Source: Meishania sp964351985 (GTDB taxonomy: Bacteria; Bacteroidota; Bacteroidia; Flavobacteriales; Flavobacteriaceae). Taken from it: 64,000 nt of DNA. The stretch spans positions 11,589 through 75,588 of the forward strand of contig CAYGPR010000015.1 in NCBI GenBank assembly GCA_964351985.1. The letters are read 5' to 3'. The notes under the pieces were generated by a model. The model had not been told where the DNA came from. It saw nothing but the letters and a program-made list of their open reading frames with translations, and searched no databases. This document shows positions 24,574-33,898 of the stretch, in pieces. The translations under genes and the position numbers were made by a program. Positions within the stretch are counted from its first letter, which is position 1; each line of letters opens with the position of its first letter.

Positions 24574-25887
24574 ATGAATTTCTATAAAACAATTAGCTTA
24601 TTTTTTATTCTTACCTGCTGTCCGACTTTGATTTTGTTTTCCCAAAGTACCCCTAAGAAAAATATGCTGGATGTTCTGAACTATGAACTGACCCTTAGAG
24701 TGGATATCGAAAATGAAACTATTCAGGGCCTAGTCAATATCGATTTTTTGATTAATCCGGATGAAAAGGAGGTAGTGTTTGATTGTGGAAATCTTCGCAT
24801 TACCGAGATTCTAGGTAATAATGTTGCCTCTTACATGCAAGAAAATAGAAAGGTAACTATTTCCTTAGACAGCAGGAACGAGCGCAATAACCATATTCAG
24901 ATTACATATTCCGGGAGCCCTTCGCTTGGTCTTGTCTTCCTACCAAAAAGTAAGGAAGTCTACACGGTTTTCTCAACGAGCCAGTGGATGGTCTGTAATG
25001 ACTACCCCAGTGACAGGGCCAAATTCAAAATCAACTTATCGATTCCCGTAGATAATAAATGTATTGCAAGCGGTGTCTTGACCCATGCTGCCGATCAAGA
25101 TGGTAGCATCCAATACACATGGGTTCAGGACTATGAATCCCCTTCCTACACCTACGGATTTGCAATCGGCCCTTTTACCAAAGCCCAAGAAGTTTATAAA
25201 GAAATCTCACTGGCCTACTATTCTTCAACGTATACGGTGGAGGAACTTGAAACCATTTTCCTTCCAACACCGGAAATGATCGACTTTTTTGAAGCAAAAT
25301 CGGGAGTGCCGTACCCACAGTCCTCTTATTCCCAAATACTTATTGGAAACCACTATCAAGAAATGTCGGGATTCTCGGTTTTAAAAGAATCATACGGCAA
25401 GCTGGTAATGAATGATAGTACGGAAACAAATCTAATATCCCATGAATTGGCACATCAATGGTGGGGTAACATGATTACCTGTGAGAACTGGAACCATTTT
25501 TGGTTGAACGAAGGGCTGACCACATTTATGTCGGCCGCCTTCAACGAGCATAAATTTGGCAGAGAGCAATACGAATCTGACATAAATTCTTATCGCAAAG
25601 CCTATGAATCGATTAGAGATCAGGGGAAAGACAAGGCTTTGGTATTTCCAGATTGGTCGAATCCTAGTAGTGAAGACCGTAATCTGGTCTACTTCAAGGG
25701 GGCCTATGTAATTCATCTTCTTAGAATGGAATTAGGAGAAAGTGACTTTTGGGATGGACTAAAATTCTACAGTAAAAAACACTTTGGCCGGTCGGTCGAC
25801 ACCCAAGATTTTCAAAAAGCCTTTGAGGAATCAACAGGTCGAAATCTCGAGGCATTCTTTGGAAAGTGGATATATGCAACGGGGTGA
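24574..25887 (+). CDS. M1-family metallopeptidase, short secreted form
   Basis: 437 residues from the ATG at 24574 (a GTG at 24553 is possible but adds a charged tail before the signal peptide). Signal peptide: FYKTISLFFILTCCPTLILFSQ. An N-terminal beta domain (about 30-220) precedes a thermolysin-like domain with HELAHQWWG near residue 289 and the third zinc ligand in NHFWLNEGLTTF near 311. In place of the usual GAMEN exopeptidase motif it has YQEMSGFS. The protein ends after the catalytic domain, without the C-terminal helical domain of aminopeptidase N, so it is shorter than most M1 enzymes. It is the only plus-strand gene in the sulfur cluster and is divergent from the Rrf2 gene. Confidence 0.87.
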   Translation: MNFYKTISLFFILTCCPTLILFSQSTPKKNMLDVLNYELTLRVDIENETIQGLVNIDFLINPDEKEVVFDCGNLRITEILGNNVASYMQENRKVTISLDSRNERNNHIQITYSGSPSLGLVFLPKSKEVYTVFSTSQWMVCNDYPSDRAKFKINLSIPVDNKCIASGVLTHAADQDGSIQYTWVQDYESPSYTYGFAIGPFTKAQEVYKEISLAYYSSTYTVEELETIFLPTPEMIDFFEAKSGVPYPQSSYSQILIGNHYQEMSGFSVLKESYGKLVMNDSTETNLISHELAHQWWGNMITCENWNHFWLNEGLTTFMSAAFNEHKFGREQYESDINSYRKAYESIRDQGKDKALVFPDWSNPSSEDRNLVYFKGAYVIHLLRMELGESDFWDGLKFYSKKHFGRSVDTQDFQKAFEESTGRNLEAFFGKWIYATG

Positions 25888-25916
25888 TAGAGTCTTTTAA
25901 GGGAACAATATTACAT

Positions 25917-27080
25917 TTATAGTAACGCCTGCCCAATATCTCCAATAATATCATCGATATGCTCCAGCCCAACAGAAACCCGAACCATACCATCGGTAAT
26001 TTCGGTTTCAGCCCTTTCTTCAATTGACAATTTACTATGCGTTGTCGATGCCGGATGCGTCACGATACTTCGTGAGTCTCCCAAATTTGCAGAGAGGGAA
26101 AGTAATTTGATGGAGTCGAAGAATTTCTGACCGGCTTCCAATCCGCCTTTCACTTCAAAGGCCACCACACAACCACCGGCCTTCATTTGTTTTTTGGCAA
26201 TTTCATACTTCGGATGCGATTTTAAAAAGGGGTATCGTACCCAGTTTACCTTCTCATGGTCTTCTAGAAATTCAGCAAGTTTGAGTGCATTTTCACAATG
26301 GCGGTCTACACGAACTGCCAAGGTTTCCAAACTTTTGGAAAGCACCCAGGCGTTGAAAGGGGATAATGCAGGCCCTGAAATTCTTGAAAATCTATAAATC
26401 TTATCAACGAGATTCCTATTGCCCACTGTAATTCCTGCCAAAACTCTTCCTTGTCCGTCCATTAATTTGGTTCCGGAATGAATGACGAGATCGGCGCCGA
26501 ATTTTATGGGCTGTTGCAAGTATGGGGAAGCAAAACAATTATCCACAATAAAAATAAGGTTGTGCTTTTTGGCAATTTTACCAAGTACCTCCAAATCTAA
26601 AACATCGACGCCCGGATTAGTCGGTGACTCCGCATAAATAATTTTTGTATTCGGTTGAATCAGTTTTTCGATTGCATCAAGCTGATCGATTTTAAAATAA
26701 GTATGCGAGATATTCCATTTGGGGAAAAAGTTAGTGAACAATGAATGTGTGGAACCAAAAATACTTCGTGCCGAAAGCACATGATCGCCACTATTTAATA
26801 AGGCTGCAAAAGTCGAGAATACTGCAGCCATACCAGAGGCAAAGGCAAAACCTGCCTCTGCACCTTCCATCTGGCATACTTTTTCAATAAACTCCGATGA
26901 ATTCGGATTAGAATAGCGGGAATATACATTGCGGTCCTTTTCTTCCGCAAAGGAAGCGCGCATATCTTCCGCATCCTCAAAGACAAAGCTTGACGTCAGG
27001 TACATCGGTACGGAATGCTCCAGATTTTCGGTGCGCTTTAATTGCGTCCGTATGGCGTTTGTTTCGAATTGTTTACTCAT
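25917..27080 (-). CDS. metZ: O-succinyl/acetylhomoserine sulfhydrylase or cystathionine gamma-synthase type PLP enzyme
   Basis: 387 residues from the ATG at 27080 (the frame is open to 27113). Cys/Met-metabolism PLP family: YSRYSNPN near residue 54, the substrate-side YAESPTNPG near 150, and the PLP lysine in VIHSGTKLMDGQG near 204. It makes homocysteine or cystathionine from an acylated homoserine. Closest in character to MetZ; gamma-synthase or gamma-lyase activity cannot be excluded. It lies downstream of the MetX-ThrA fusion, separated by 197 bases of repeat DNA, and probably shares the SAM-I-controlled transcript that starts before metY. Confidence 0.88.
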   Translation of the reverse strand: MSKQFETNAIRTQLKRTENLEHSVPMYLTSSFVFEDAEDMRASFAEEKDRNVYSRYSNPNSSEFIEKVCQMEGAEAGFAFASGMAAVFSTFAALLNSGDHVLSARSIFGSTHSLFTNFFPKWNISHTYFKIDQLDAIEKLIQPNTKIIYAESPTNPGVDVLDLEVLGKIAKKHNLIFIVDNCFASPYLQQPIKFGADLVIHSGTKLMDGQGRVLAGITVGNRNLVDKIYRFSRISGPALSPFNAWVLSKSLETLAVRVDRHCENALKLAEFLEDHEKVNWVRYPFLKSHPKYEIAKKQMKAGGCVVAFEVKGGLEAGQKFFDSIKLLSLSANLGDSRSIVTHPASTTHSKLSIEERAETEITDGMVRVSVGLEHIDDIIGDIGQALL

Positions 27081-27108
27081 ATTAAATGTAAAAATCTTTA
27101 ATGTGTCC

Positions 27109-27224
27109 GTCATTGCGAGCGAAGCGCGACAATCTTTTCATCTTAGTACTAACTTTCAAAAGATTGCTTCGTCGCATTGAAATTTTCGTAGTTTAATTCA
27201 AATCGTTAGCTCCTCGCAAAGACG
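27109..27224. repeat. dispersed palindromic element, GTCATTGCGAG family, copy 2
   Basis: Starts GTCATTGCGAGCGAAGCGCG at 27109 and ends CTCGCAAAGACG at 27224. The interior contains inverted words CAATCTTTTC and AAAGATTG. Same termini as the copies at 8541 and 52682. Confidence 0.78.
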
Positions 27225-27277
27225 TATGATTCAAACATTCGTCCATCGTACTTCTAATTTCGTACCTCGCACTTCCA

Positions 27278-30200
27278 TCATCCTTTTTCGGCGATCCTTA
27301 AAATATCTCCAAAAACACCTCTTGCCGTAACAGCGGCACCCGCACCGGCACCTTGAATGACCAGTGGGTTTTCACCATACGATTCTGTATAAATCTCGAT
27401 TATAGAGTCTGAACCCTTTACTTGCCCCAGAGCACTTTCTTTGGGTACGGAAACCAGTTGTACATCTAAAATTCCCTTGTCTTTCTGCAAGTTTCCGTGC
27501 AAATCACCAATATAACGAAGTACGTGACCCGGTTTCTGATTTTTTTTGATCTCGTTGAATTTATCGTCCAAGGCATCCAAATTCCGTAAGAAAAAATCCA
27601 CTTTCCCTTTTTGCAGGGCACTAGGAATCAGGTTTTGTATGCTAATGTCTGAAAATTCGTTTCGTAAATCTAGTTCCCGTGCCAATATCAACAATTTCCT
27701 CCCGACATCATTCCCTGAAAGATCTTCTCGCGGATCAGGTTCGGTAAAGCCTTTCTGCATCGCATCTTTTAATATGGAAGAAAATGGCGCACTTACTTCC
27801 GAAAAGGTATTGAAGATATAGCTCAAACTCCCCGAAAACACGCCTTTGATTCTTGTTATGTTCTCACCGGAAAGATGTAATAGTTTGATGGTATCGATCA
27901 AAGGCAGACCTGCGCCCACATTCGTTTCATACAGGTATTGCTTTTGATTTTTTGATAATTCTTCGCGCAATAATTGATAGTAATCAAACCCCAACGTATT
28001 CGCAATTTTGTTCGATGACACCAAGTCAAAACCGCTTTCAACGAACTCAAAATAATTGGCCACAAAATCTTTGCTTGCCGTATTGTCTACAACAATCAGG
28101 TTTTCTAAATGATTTGATTTAGCGAAAGTGAAGATATCCCGAACCTTGTATTCCCTCCCTTTATCCTGTATCGCCGATTTCCAGGTTTTGGGAATCCCAT
28201 CTTTGGCCAGCAAAAGTTTTCTTGAGTTGGCTACTGCGAAAACATTCAAATCGATTCCTTTTCTTTTTTCAATGGTTTTGGAGGACCTTAAAATCTGATC
28301 GATCAAAGTTCCGCCGACATTACCATGACCAAATACAGCTACATTGACTTTTTTGCTGATGCCAAAAATCTGTCCGTGCATGACATTGAGCGCTTTCTTC
28401 AGGTCTGATTTCTTGACTACCAAACTCACGTTCTTCCCAGTAATGGTATTATTAAACAATAGGGGGACAATCTGATTTTTAATGAGCGCATTGTAAGGTT
28501 TGTGAAAAGAACTTAGATCTTGGCCGACTATAGAAATGACCGAAACTTGATCTACTACCGTAATCGTATTGATATCCTTTGCATAGAAATCACTGCTAAA
28601 TTCATGTTGCAAAGCTTTCTTCGCCTGTTGCGCCTTATTCGCATTAACCACTAATCCGATTCCTCTTTCTGAAGATCCCTGCGAAATAATGCTAACACTG
28701 ATACTGTTTTCGCCGAGAGCCCTAAAGATCCTGGCATCGACCCCGACCTTTCCTAACAAGCCCCTTCCCTCTAAATTAATCAGGGATACATTTTCAATGA
28801 CCGAAAGTGATTTAATTCCTTCTTTATTGGTCTTTGCACTGATCAAAGTACCTTCATTTTCTCTTCGAAACGTATTGAGGATACGAAGTGGAATATTTTT
28901 TTCAATTAGCGGAATGATTGTCTTCGCATGTAAAATGTTAGCACCAAAACTGGCGAGCTCGTTCGCCTCGGCATATGAAAGTTCTGAAATGCGCTTGGCC
29001 TCATCCACAAAATCAGGATTTGCTGTAAAAATTCCGTCTACATGGGTATAGTTCTGCAACTCTTCGGCATCCAAAAAGTTCGCTATCAATGCCGCAGAAT
29101 AATTGCTTCCATTTCTTCCCAAAGTCGTCGTCTCGTCTTTTTCGGTCGACGCTATAAAACCAGTAATTATGGGAACGGTATCAGTATCAAACTTGGCGAA
29201 CTCTCGCAATACATTTTCTTTGGAAATAGCTTCCAGAACATGGGCATCCCCAAAATTATCATCTGTTTTTATCAGTTTTCTAGAATCGACAAAAACCGCT
29301 TTGATTCCTTTTCCGATGAGTAATTTGGTGACCAATTTAGCCGAAATCAATTCTCCATAGGCCAAGACTTGATCCTTGATTTTCTTGCTATAATCCCCTA
29401 AAAACGAAACGCCTTCGAACAACTTGAACAGATTCGCAAACTCTTCTGAAAGGCTTACATTTTTGTAGGTATGGCTCTGGTATTTTTCAAAGGCTTCGAA
29501 ATCTTGAGAAAAATCTTCTCCATTTGCCGCTTTATCCAATATGAATTCCAATTGGTCCGTTGCTTTTTCTCGGGCGGAAAGTACCACTGCTATATTTTCA
29601 CCATTATCCACTTTGGCCTTCACAATTTCGAGAACACTACCCAATCCCTCACCGTTGCTCAACGATTTTCCGCCAAATTTCAGGACCTTTACTTTTTGGG
29701 ATTTTCCGTTCTGATTGAAAATCCCGTCCAGTAATTTTTGCATCTGCTCGAACTCGATCAAAAAAGCGTCGTGCCCATGCAGCGATTGTACCTCACCGTA
29801 GGTCACGTTACTATTTGCCTGGGCCAATTGTCTAAAAGTTTCTTTATTCTCCTTGGCCGTAAAAAATAAATCTGAGTCTACTCCGATAATATGAATGTTC
29901 GTATCACTATTTTGCAAGTCAATAAATGGTTGTTCTCCATTTCGAGTGATGTCAATGGTCTTCAATAACTGGTTCATCAGCTTATAAGCATACAACTGGA
30001 AACGTTCCTGAAGTTTTTCGCCATGGTGCATCAACCAACTTTCCACATTGAAGACTTGTAATGCTTCGTTGGTGCTACGCTTAAAACGTTCCTTGAACGA
30101 TTCAGGAGTTCGGTAACAGAGCATCGCATGCATTCTAGCATCATGTACCGGCTGTTTGGAGTTGACCAAAAATTGTTCTTGGATTTGACAGTTCGCAATG

Positions 30201-30664
30201 AGCCAATCGGTGGATTTCCAATCCGATGCCACGGGAATCAGATGTTCCGTAATCTTCGGATTGAGTGCAGCCATTTCCCAGGCAATACCGCCACCTAAAG
30301 ATCCTCCAATTATGGCGAATAGCTTTTTTATTTTGAGTTGTTCCAGTCCCAAGAGGAACATCCTTGCCACATCTCCCGCGACAAAATCCTTGTAATTATC
30401 GATTACAAATCCGTCATGTCCGTTTCCGGGAATATTAAAGGAGAGTATGGTGTATTTGTTGGTATCGATACACTTTCCTTCCCCAATAAGGGCCGACCAC
30501 CAACCGTCATCCCCCGTTACATTTGAGTTTCCGGTAAGGGCGTGGTTGACTAAAACAATCGGTGCGGAATGCAGTTCTTTTCCAAATAATTGATACGAAA
30601 GTTCAATGTCTTGGGTGACTCCGCTGAGGGTGGTGTATTTTTTTAGATGTAGGTGATTGAGCAT
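27278..30664 (-). CDS. trifunctional fusion: homoserine O-acetyltransferase - aspartate kinase - homoserine dehydrogenase
   Basis: About 1128 residues from the ATG at 30664, where the MetX-like alignment begins; the frame stays open to 30775. Residues 1-315: alpha/beta hydrolase of the MetX type, with VLVNHALTGNS near 40, nucleophile elbow GGSLGGG near 120, Asp in VDSDLFF and His in LHGHDAFLIE. Residues about 318-740: aspartokinase (VLKFGGKSLS near 325, GRNGSNYSAALIA) with an ACT-like regulatory region. Residues about 770-1128: homoserine dehydrogenase (VAVFGHGNVGGTLID near 775, TNVGAGLPLIDT). One chain would carry aspartate phosphorylation, aspartate-semialdehyde reduction and homoserine acylation; aspartate-semialdehyde dehydrogenase is not included. 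Lies between metY and metZ. Confidence 0.92.
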   Translation of the reverse strand: MLNHLHLKKYTTLSGVTQDIELSYQLFGKELHSAPIVLVNHALTGNSNVTGDDGWWSALIGEGKCIDTNKYTILSFNIPGNGHDGFVIDNYKDFVAGDVARMFLLGLEQLKIKKLFAIIGGSLGGGIAWEMAALNPKITEHLIPVASDWKSTDWLIANCQIQEQFLVNSKQPVHDARMHAMLCYRTPESFKERFKRSTNEALQVFNVESWLMHHGEKLQERFQLYAYKLMNQLLKTIDITRNGEQPFIDLQNSDTNIHIIGVDSDLFFTAKENKETFRQLAQANSNVTYGEVQSLHGHDAFLIEFEQMQKLLDGIFNQNGKSQKVKVLKFGGKSLSNGEGLGSVLEIVKAKVDNGENIAVVLSAREKATDQLEFILDKAANGEDFSQDFEAFEKYQSHTYKNVSLSEEFANLFKLFEGVSFLGDYSKKIKDQVLAYGELISAKLVTKLLIGKGIKAVFVDSRKLIKTDDNFGDAHVLEAISKENVLREFAKFDTDTVPIITGFIASTEKDETTTLGRNGSNYSAALIANFLDAEELQNYTHVDGIFTANPDFVDEAKRISELSYAEANELASFGANILHAKTIIPLIEKNIPLRILNTFRRENEGTLISAKTNKEGIKSLSVIENVSLINLEGRGLLGKVGVDARIFRALGENSISVSIISQGSSERGIGLVVNANKAQQAKKALQHEFSSDFYAKDINTITVVDQVSVISIVGQDLSSFHKPYNALIKNQIVPLLFNNTITGKNVSLVVKKSDLKKALNVMHGQIFGISKKVNVAVFGHGNVGGTLIDQILRSSKTIEKRKGIDLNVFAVANSRKLLLAKDGIPKTWKSAIQDKGREYKVRDIFTFAKSNHLENLIVVDNTASKDFVANYFEFVESGFDLVSSNKIANTLGFDYYQLLREELSKNQKQYLYETNVGAGLPLIDTIKLLHLSGENITRIKGVFSGSLSYIFNTFSEVSAPFSSILKDAMQKGFTEPDPREDLSGNDVGRKLLILARELDLRNEFSDISIQNLIPSALQKGKVDFFLRNLDALDDKFNEIKKNQKPGHVLRYIGDLHGNLQKDKGILDVQLVSVPKESALGQVKGSDSIIEIYTESYGENPLVIQGAGAGAAVTARGVFGDILRIAEKG

Positions 30665-30784
30665 TTCTATTTTTTCCTTTTCAGGGATGTTGATGTCCAA
30701 AGTAAGTCTCTCAACATTATGTTCGATAATTTTCCTATGGCTTGGGCTTTCAACCCCTCCGTCTTTATCCGCCAAAGCTTATAA

Positions 30785-30813
30785 AGCCACCTCCCTCATC
30801 TGAGGGGAGGAGC
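30785..30813. repeat. CCTCCCTCATCTGAGGGGAGG palindrome between metY and metX-thrA
   Basis: The arms CCTCCC and GGGGAGG face each other around TCATCTGA. Part of the same G/C-run palindrome group as the copies at 18270 and 20421; it lies inside a probable co-transcribed unit and may cause partial attenuation. Confidence 0.55.
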
Positions 30814-30828
30814 TTTTCTAAATAATAA

Positions 30829-32121
30829 TTAAGCGAGAACCGATTTATCGATAGTTGCAAAAGCAGCTTCCAAATCTGTTTTCAAGTCATCCAGGTTTTC
30901 AAGGCCGACAGATAATCGAATCAAATCTTTGGTTACTCCTGTCGATTCTTGTGCAGCATCATCCAATTGTTGGTGCGTGGTACTTGCCGGGTGAATGATC
31001 AAAGATTTGGTGTCACCGATATTTGCCAACAACGAGAATAATTTGGTGTTGTCGGCTATCTTTTTAGCAGATTCGAAACCACCTTTTACGCCAAAAGTTA
31101 CGATACTACTCTGTCCTTTTGGAAGATAAGCCTCTGCTTGGGCAAAATACTTGCTTGTTTTCAAACCGGGGTAGTTCACCCACGACACCTCATCACGGCC
31201 TTGTAGCCACTTTGCCAAGGCAAGTGCATTTTCGCTGTGTTTTTTCATACGCACCTCTAAGGTCTCCAAACCTTGTATAATCTGAAAGGCATTGAAAGGA
31301 CTCAAGGCCGCACCAAAATCACGTAATCCCTCGATCCGTGCTTTTATTATAAAGGCAATCGGCCCGACTGCTTCGTGATATACCAATCCGTGGTAGCCGG
31401 CGGATGGTTCTGTAAACTCTGGAAAATTTCCGTTGGCCCAATCAAAAGTTCCCGCATCTATTATAGCACCGCCTAAGGCAGTTCCATTACCATTAATATA
31501 TTTAGTTAGCGAGTGTATTACAATATTTGCCCCATGCTCAATCGGATTCAACAAAGCAGGAGTGGCTACAGTGTTATCGACGATAAAAGGAATTTTCGCA
31601 CTTTTCGCTTCCGAAGAAATTGCTTTTAAGTCCAAAACATCCAATTTGGGATTTCCTAGGGATTCCACAAAAATGGCCCGTGTGTTTTCTTTTATGGCCT
31701 TTCCAAAATTGGTCGGGTCTTCGGGGTCTACAAACGTTGTAGTAATTCCAAGTCTAGGAAGCGTAACACTTAACAGATTATACGTGCCACCGTACAAACT
31801 GTTGGAAGCAACGATATGATCACCGCTTTTTAACAAGACCATGAGCGTAGTTGCAATGGCAGCAGTACCCGAGGCGGTTACCAAAGCTGCAACACCACCT
31901 TCTAAAGCAGCCAATCGTTGCTCCAGAATATCGTTTGTAGGATTATTGATACGGGTATAAATATTACCGAATTCCGCCAAGCCAAAAAGATTGGCTGCAT
32001 GATCGGAATTATTGAATACATAGGCCGTGCTCTGATAAATCGGCACTGCACGAGTACCTCCGTTTACGGTTACATCATGCCCTGCATGTAATGCGTTCGT
32101 TGAAAATTTGTGTTCACTCAT
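30829..32121 (-). CDS. metY: O-acetylhomoserine sulfhydrylase
   Basis: 430 residues, the usual length of MetY, which joins O-acetylhomoserine and sulfide to give homocysteine. Motifs: NIYTRINNPTNDILEQRLAA near residue 52, FVESLGNPKLDV near 150 and the PLP lysine in VIHSLTKYINGNGTALGG near 205. It is longer than the MetZ paralogue encoded downstream because of the insert region EFTEPSAGYHGLVYH, typical of the MetY subgroup. It is the first gene after a SAM-I riboswitch and an intrinsic terminator, so it should be switched off when SAM is abundant. Confidence 0.96.
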   Translation of the reverse strand: MSEHKFSTNALHAGHDVTVNGGTRAVPIYQSTAYVFNNSDHAANLFGLAEFGNIYTRINNPTNDILEQRLAALEGGVAALVTASGTAAIATTLMVLLKSGDHIVASNSLYGGTYNLLSVTLPRLGITTTFVDPEDPTNFGKAIKENTRAIFVESLGNPKLDVLDLKAISSEAKSAKIPFIVDNTVATPALLNPIEHGANIVIHSLTKYINGNGTALGGAIIDAGTFDWANGNFPEFTEPSAGYHGLVYHEAVGPIAFIIKARIEGLRDFGAALSPFNAFQIIQGLETLEVRMKKHSENALALAKWLQGRDEVSWVNYPGLKTSKYFAQAEAYLPKGQSSIVTFGVKGGFESAKKIADNTKLFSLLANIGDTKSLIIHPASTTHQQLDDAAQESTGVTKDLIRLSVGLENLDDLKTDLEAAFATIDKSVLA

Positions 32122-32164
32122 GATTTAAGGTTTTATGCATCCAAATAGTATTTGAATACTGGTT

Positions 32165-32195
32165 TCTAATAGATTCCCGCCCGCGCGGGAATGAC
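32165..32195. repeat. small REP-like palindrome in the metY leader
   Basis: GATTCCCGCCCGCGCGGGAATGAC folds through ATTCCCGC/GCGGGAAT. It lies between the leader terminator and the metY start and ends in ATGAC like other repeats in the window. Confidence 0.6.
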
Positions 32196-32230
32196 AATTT
32201 TATTTTGTGGAAGAAAATCCACAAAAGAGT

Positions 32231-32277
32231 ATTAAAAAAGCCAAACCTCCAACTGCGGACTTTGCAGTTTGGTTAAA
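32231..32277 (-). terminator. intrinsic terminator in the metY leader (SAM-I expression platform)
   Basis: On the minus strand AACCAAACTGC, AAAGTCC, GCAGTTGGAGGTTTGG and then CTTTTTTAA form a stem with a uridine run. It lies about 50 bases after the SAM-I aptamer and 110 bases before metY, the expected position for premature termination when SAM is bound. Confidence 0.82.
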
Positions 32278-32324
32278 TCAAAAAGTTATTAAGAAAGCGA
32301 GAAAATTACGAATGTAATTTAGTT

Positions 32325-32448
32325 GCGTTATCTGTCCCGAGTACTCGGGATAGAATGTAGCACCTTCTTTGCTACCGACAATTTTCGGGAGAACAAAGGG
32401 TTGCTAAGGCTTCAAAGGGTCTATTCCCTCCACCTTTCTTGATAACAA
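32325..32448 (-). promoter_or_regulatory. SAM-I (S-box) riboswitch upstream of metY
   Basis: Minus strand: GTTATCAAGAAAGGTGGAGG opening, then CCCTTTGAAGCCTTAGCAACC, a longer P3 arm (CTCCCGAAAATTGTCGG), AAGGTGCTACATTC, the P4 hairpin TCCCGAGTACTCGGGA and closing GATAAC. All conserved S-box blocks are present. It differs from the metH copy mainly in the P3 arm. Confidence 0.94.
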
Positions 32449-32477
32449 TTCAATACGTGTCTGAACTTTTGGAAAAA

Positions 32478-32485
32478 CAAATATA
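32478..32485 (-). promoter_or_regulatory. -7 promoter element of the metY transcript
   Basis: Minus strand TATATTTG, an exact match to TAnnTTTG, 30 bases upstream of the SAM-I aptamer. No clear -33 TTG at ideal spacing. Confidence 0.6.
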
Positions 32486-32561
32486 AGGATGGAAATTTAT
32501 TTTCCTAGTAATTCTATGGAAAAAATAATTTACGCCTAGAAAGACCCGTTACGTCTTGCCA

Positions 32562-33818
32562 TTAAATCTTGAAGGCTTTTTTAACCTTGTCGACCATATC
32601 CAATTTCTCCCAGGTAAAGAGTTCCACCTCTTTTTCGATACGCCCATTATACGGAGATTCGTAAACCCTTTTAACCATCCTTGGCTCTTTACCCATGTGA
32701 CCATAGGCGGCCGATTCAAAATAAATCGGATTTCTCAATTTCAGTCTCTTTTCAATGGCAAACGGACGCATATCAAACAATTTCTCGACCTTTTTTGCGA
32801 TTTCGCCATCGGTCAAATCAACATTCGCGGTACGATACGTATCCACGAAAATTGAAGTCGGTTCCACTACGCCAATAGCATAACTTACCTGTACTAAAAT
32901 TTCATCGGCAACACCGGCTGCTACTAAGTTTTTCGCGATATGTCTAGAAGCATAGGCTGCACTTCGATCCACCTTACTCGGGTCTTTCCCGCTAAAGGCA
33001 CCACCACCGTGAGCTCCTTTTCCACCGTAGGTGTCAACGATAATTTTTCTTCCGGTAAGTCCGGTATCGCCATGTGGTCCGCCGATTACAAATTTCCCTG
33101 TCGGATTTATGTGATATTTTATTTGGTCGTCAAAAAGGTTTTGAATCTTCTTGGGAAGTTTCTTTTTCACCTTCGGGATCAGAATCTCGATAATGTCCTT
33201 TTTAATCTTAGCCAACATTTTATCATCGTTCTTGTCGAAGGCATCGTGTTGGGTAGAGACTACGATAGTGTCGATGCGTTGAGGCACATTGTCATCAGAG
33301 TATTCGATGGTCACCTGCGATTTGGCATCGGGTCTTAGGTATTTTATCTCTTTGTTTGCCCTTCGCAGGTCGGCCAACACCTGTAAAATCTTGTGCGAAA
33401 TGTCCAAGGCCAAAGGCATGTAATTCGAGGTCTCTTTTGTTGCATAGCCGAACATCATGCCCTGATCGCCTGCACCTTGCTCTTCTTTTTTTCCTCGATC
33501 TACGCCCTGATTAATATCTTGGGATTGTTCATGGATCAATGAAATTACTCCACATGAATCTCCACTAAATTGGTATTCTCCTTTGGTGTACCCTATTTTG
33601 TTAATAACATCCCGTGCAATGTTCTGTACATCCAAATAGGTGTCACTTTTAACTTCTCCGGCTAAAACGACCTGGCCAGTTGTAACAAGTGTCTCACAAG
33701 CCACTTTGCTTTCAGGGTCGAAGGCCAAAAAATGATCTAAAAGTGCATCGCTGATCTGATCGGCGACTTTATCTGGGTGTCCTTCACTTACGGATTCAGA
33801 GGTAAAGAGATATGACAT
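32562..33818 (-). CDS. metK: S-adenosylmethionine synthetase
   Basis: 418 residues. Makes SAM from methionine and ATP. Motifs: SVSEGHPDKVADQISDA near residue 8 (ATP site), GAGDQGMMFGYA near 130 and the phosphate loop GGGAFSGKDPSKVDRS near 273. The chain is a little longer than E. coli MetK (384) because of an insertion around residues 180-215 rich in lysine (KVKKKLPKKIQN), seen in other Bacteroidota. It has its own promoter and a leader that carries a SAM-II-like aptamer, distinct from the SAM-I controls on the methionine genes. Confidence 0.98.
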   Translation of the reverse strand: MSYLFTSESVSEGHPDKVADQISDALLDHFLAFDPESKVACETLVTTGQVVLAGEVKSDTYLDVQNIARDVINKIGYTKGEYQFSGDSCGVISLIHEQSQDINQGVDRGKKEEQGAGDQGMMFGYATKETSNYMPLALDISHKILQVLADLRRANKEIKYLRPDAKSQVTIEYSDDNVPQRIDTIVVSTQHDAFDKNDDKMLAKIKKDIIEILIPKVKKKLPKKIQNLFDDQIKYHINPTGKFVIGGPHGDTGLTGRKIIVDTYGGKGAHGGGAFSGKDPSKVDRSAAYASRHIAKNLVAAGVADEILVQVSYAIGVVEPTSIFVDTYRTANVDLTDGEIAKKVEKLFDMRPFAIEKRLKLRNPIYFESAAYGHMGKEPRMVKRVYESPYNGRIEKEVELFTWEKLDMVDKVKKAFKI

Positions 33819-33846
33819 ATCTTATACTATTTAATTTTATAAATCG

Positions 33847-33898
33847 GGGATTTGACGGAGTAATCGAAAGAAGCTTGATATTTTTTACTCAATATCAA
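33847..33898 (-). promoter_or_regulatory. predicted expression platform of the metK riboswitch
   Basis: Downstream of the aptamer, GTCAAATCCC (plus positions 33847-33856 as gggatttgac) is a perfect 10-base complement of the aptamer loop GGGATTTGAC at 33931-33940. Inside it TTACTC (33858-33863) can pair with GAGTAA (33885-33890). A competing 8-bp hairpin (33875-33882 with 33891-33898) uses part of the aptamer pseudoknot strand. These folds cannot all coexist. No uridine run follows, so translational or stability control is more likely than termination. Confidence 0.65.
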
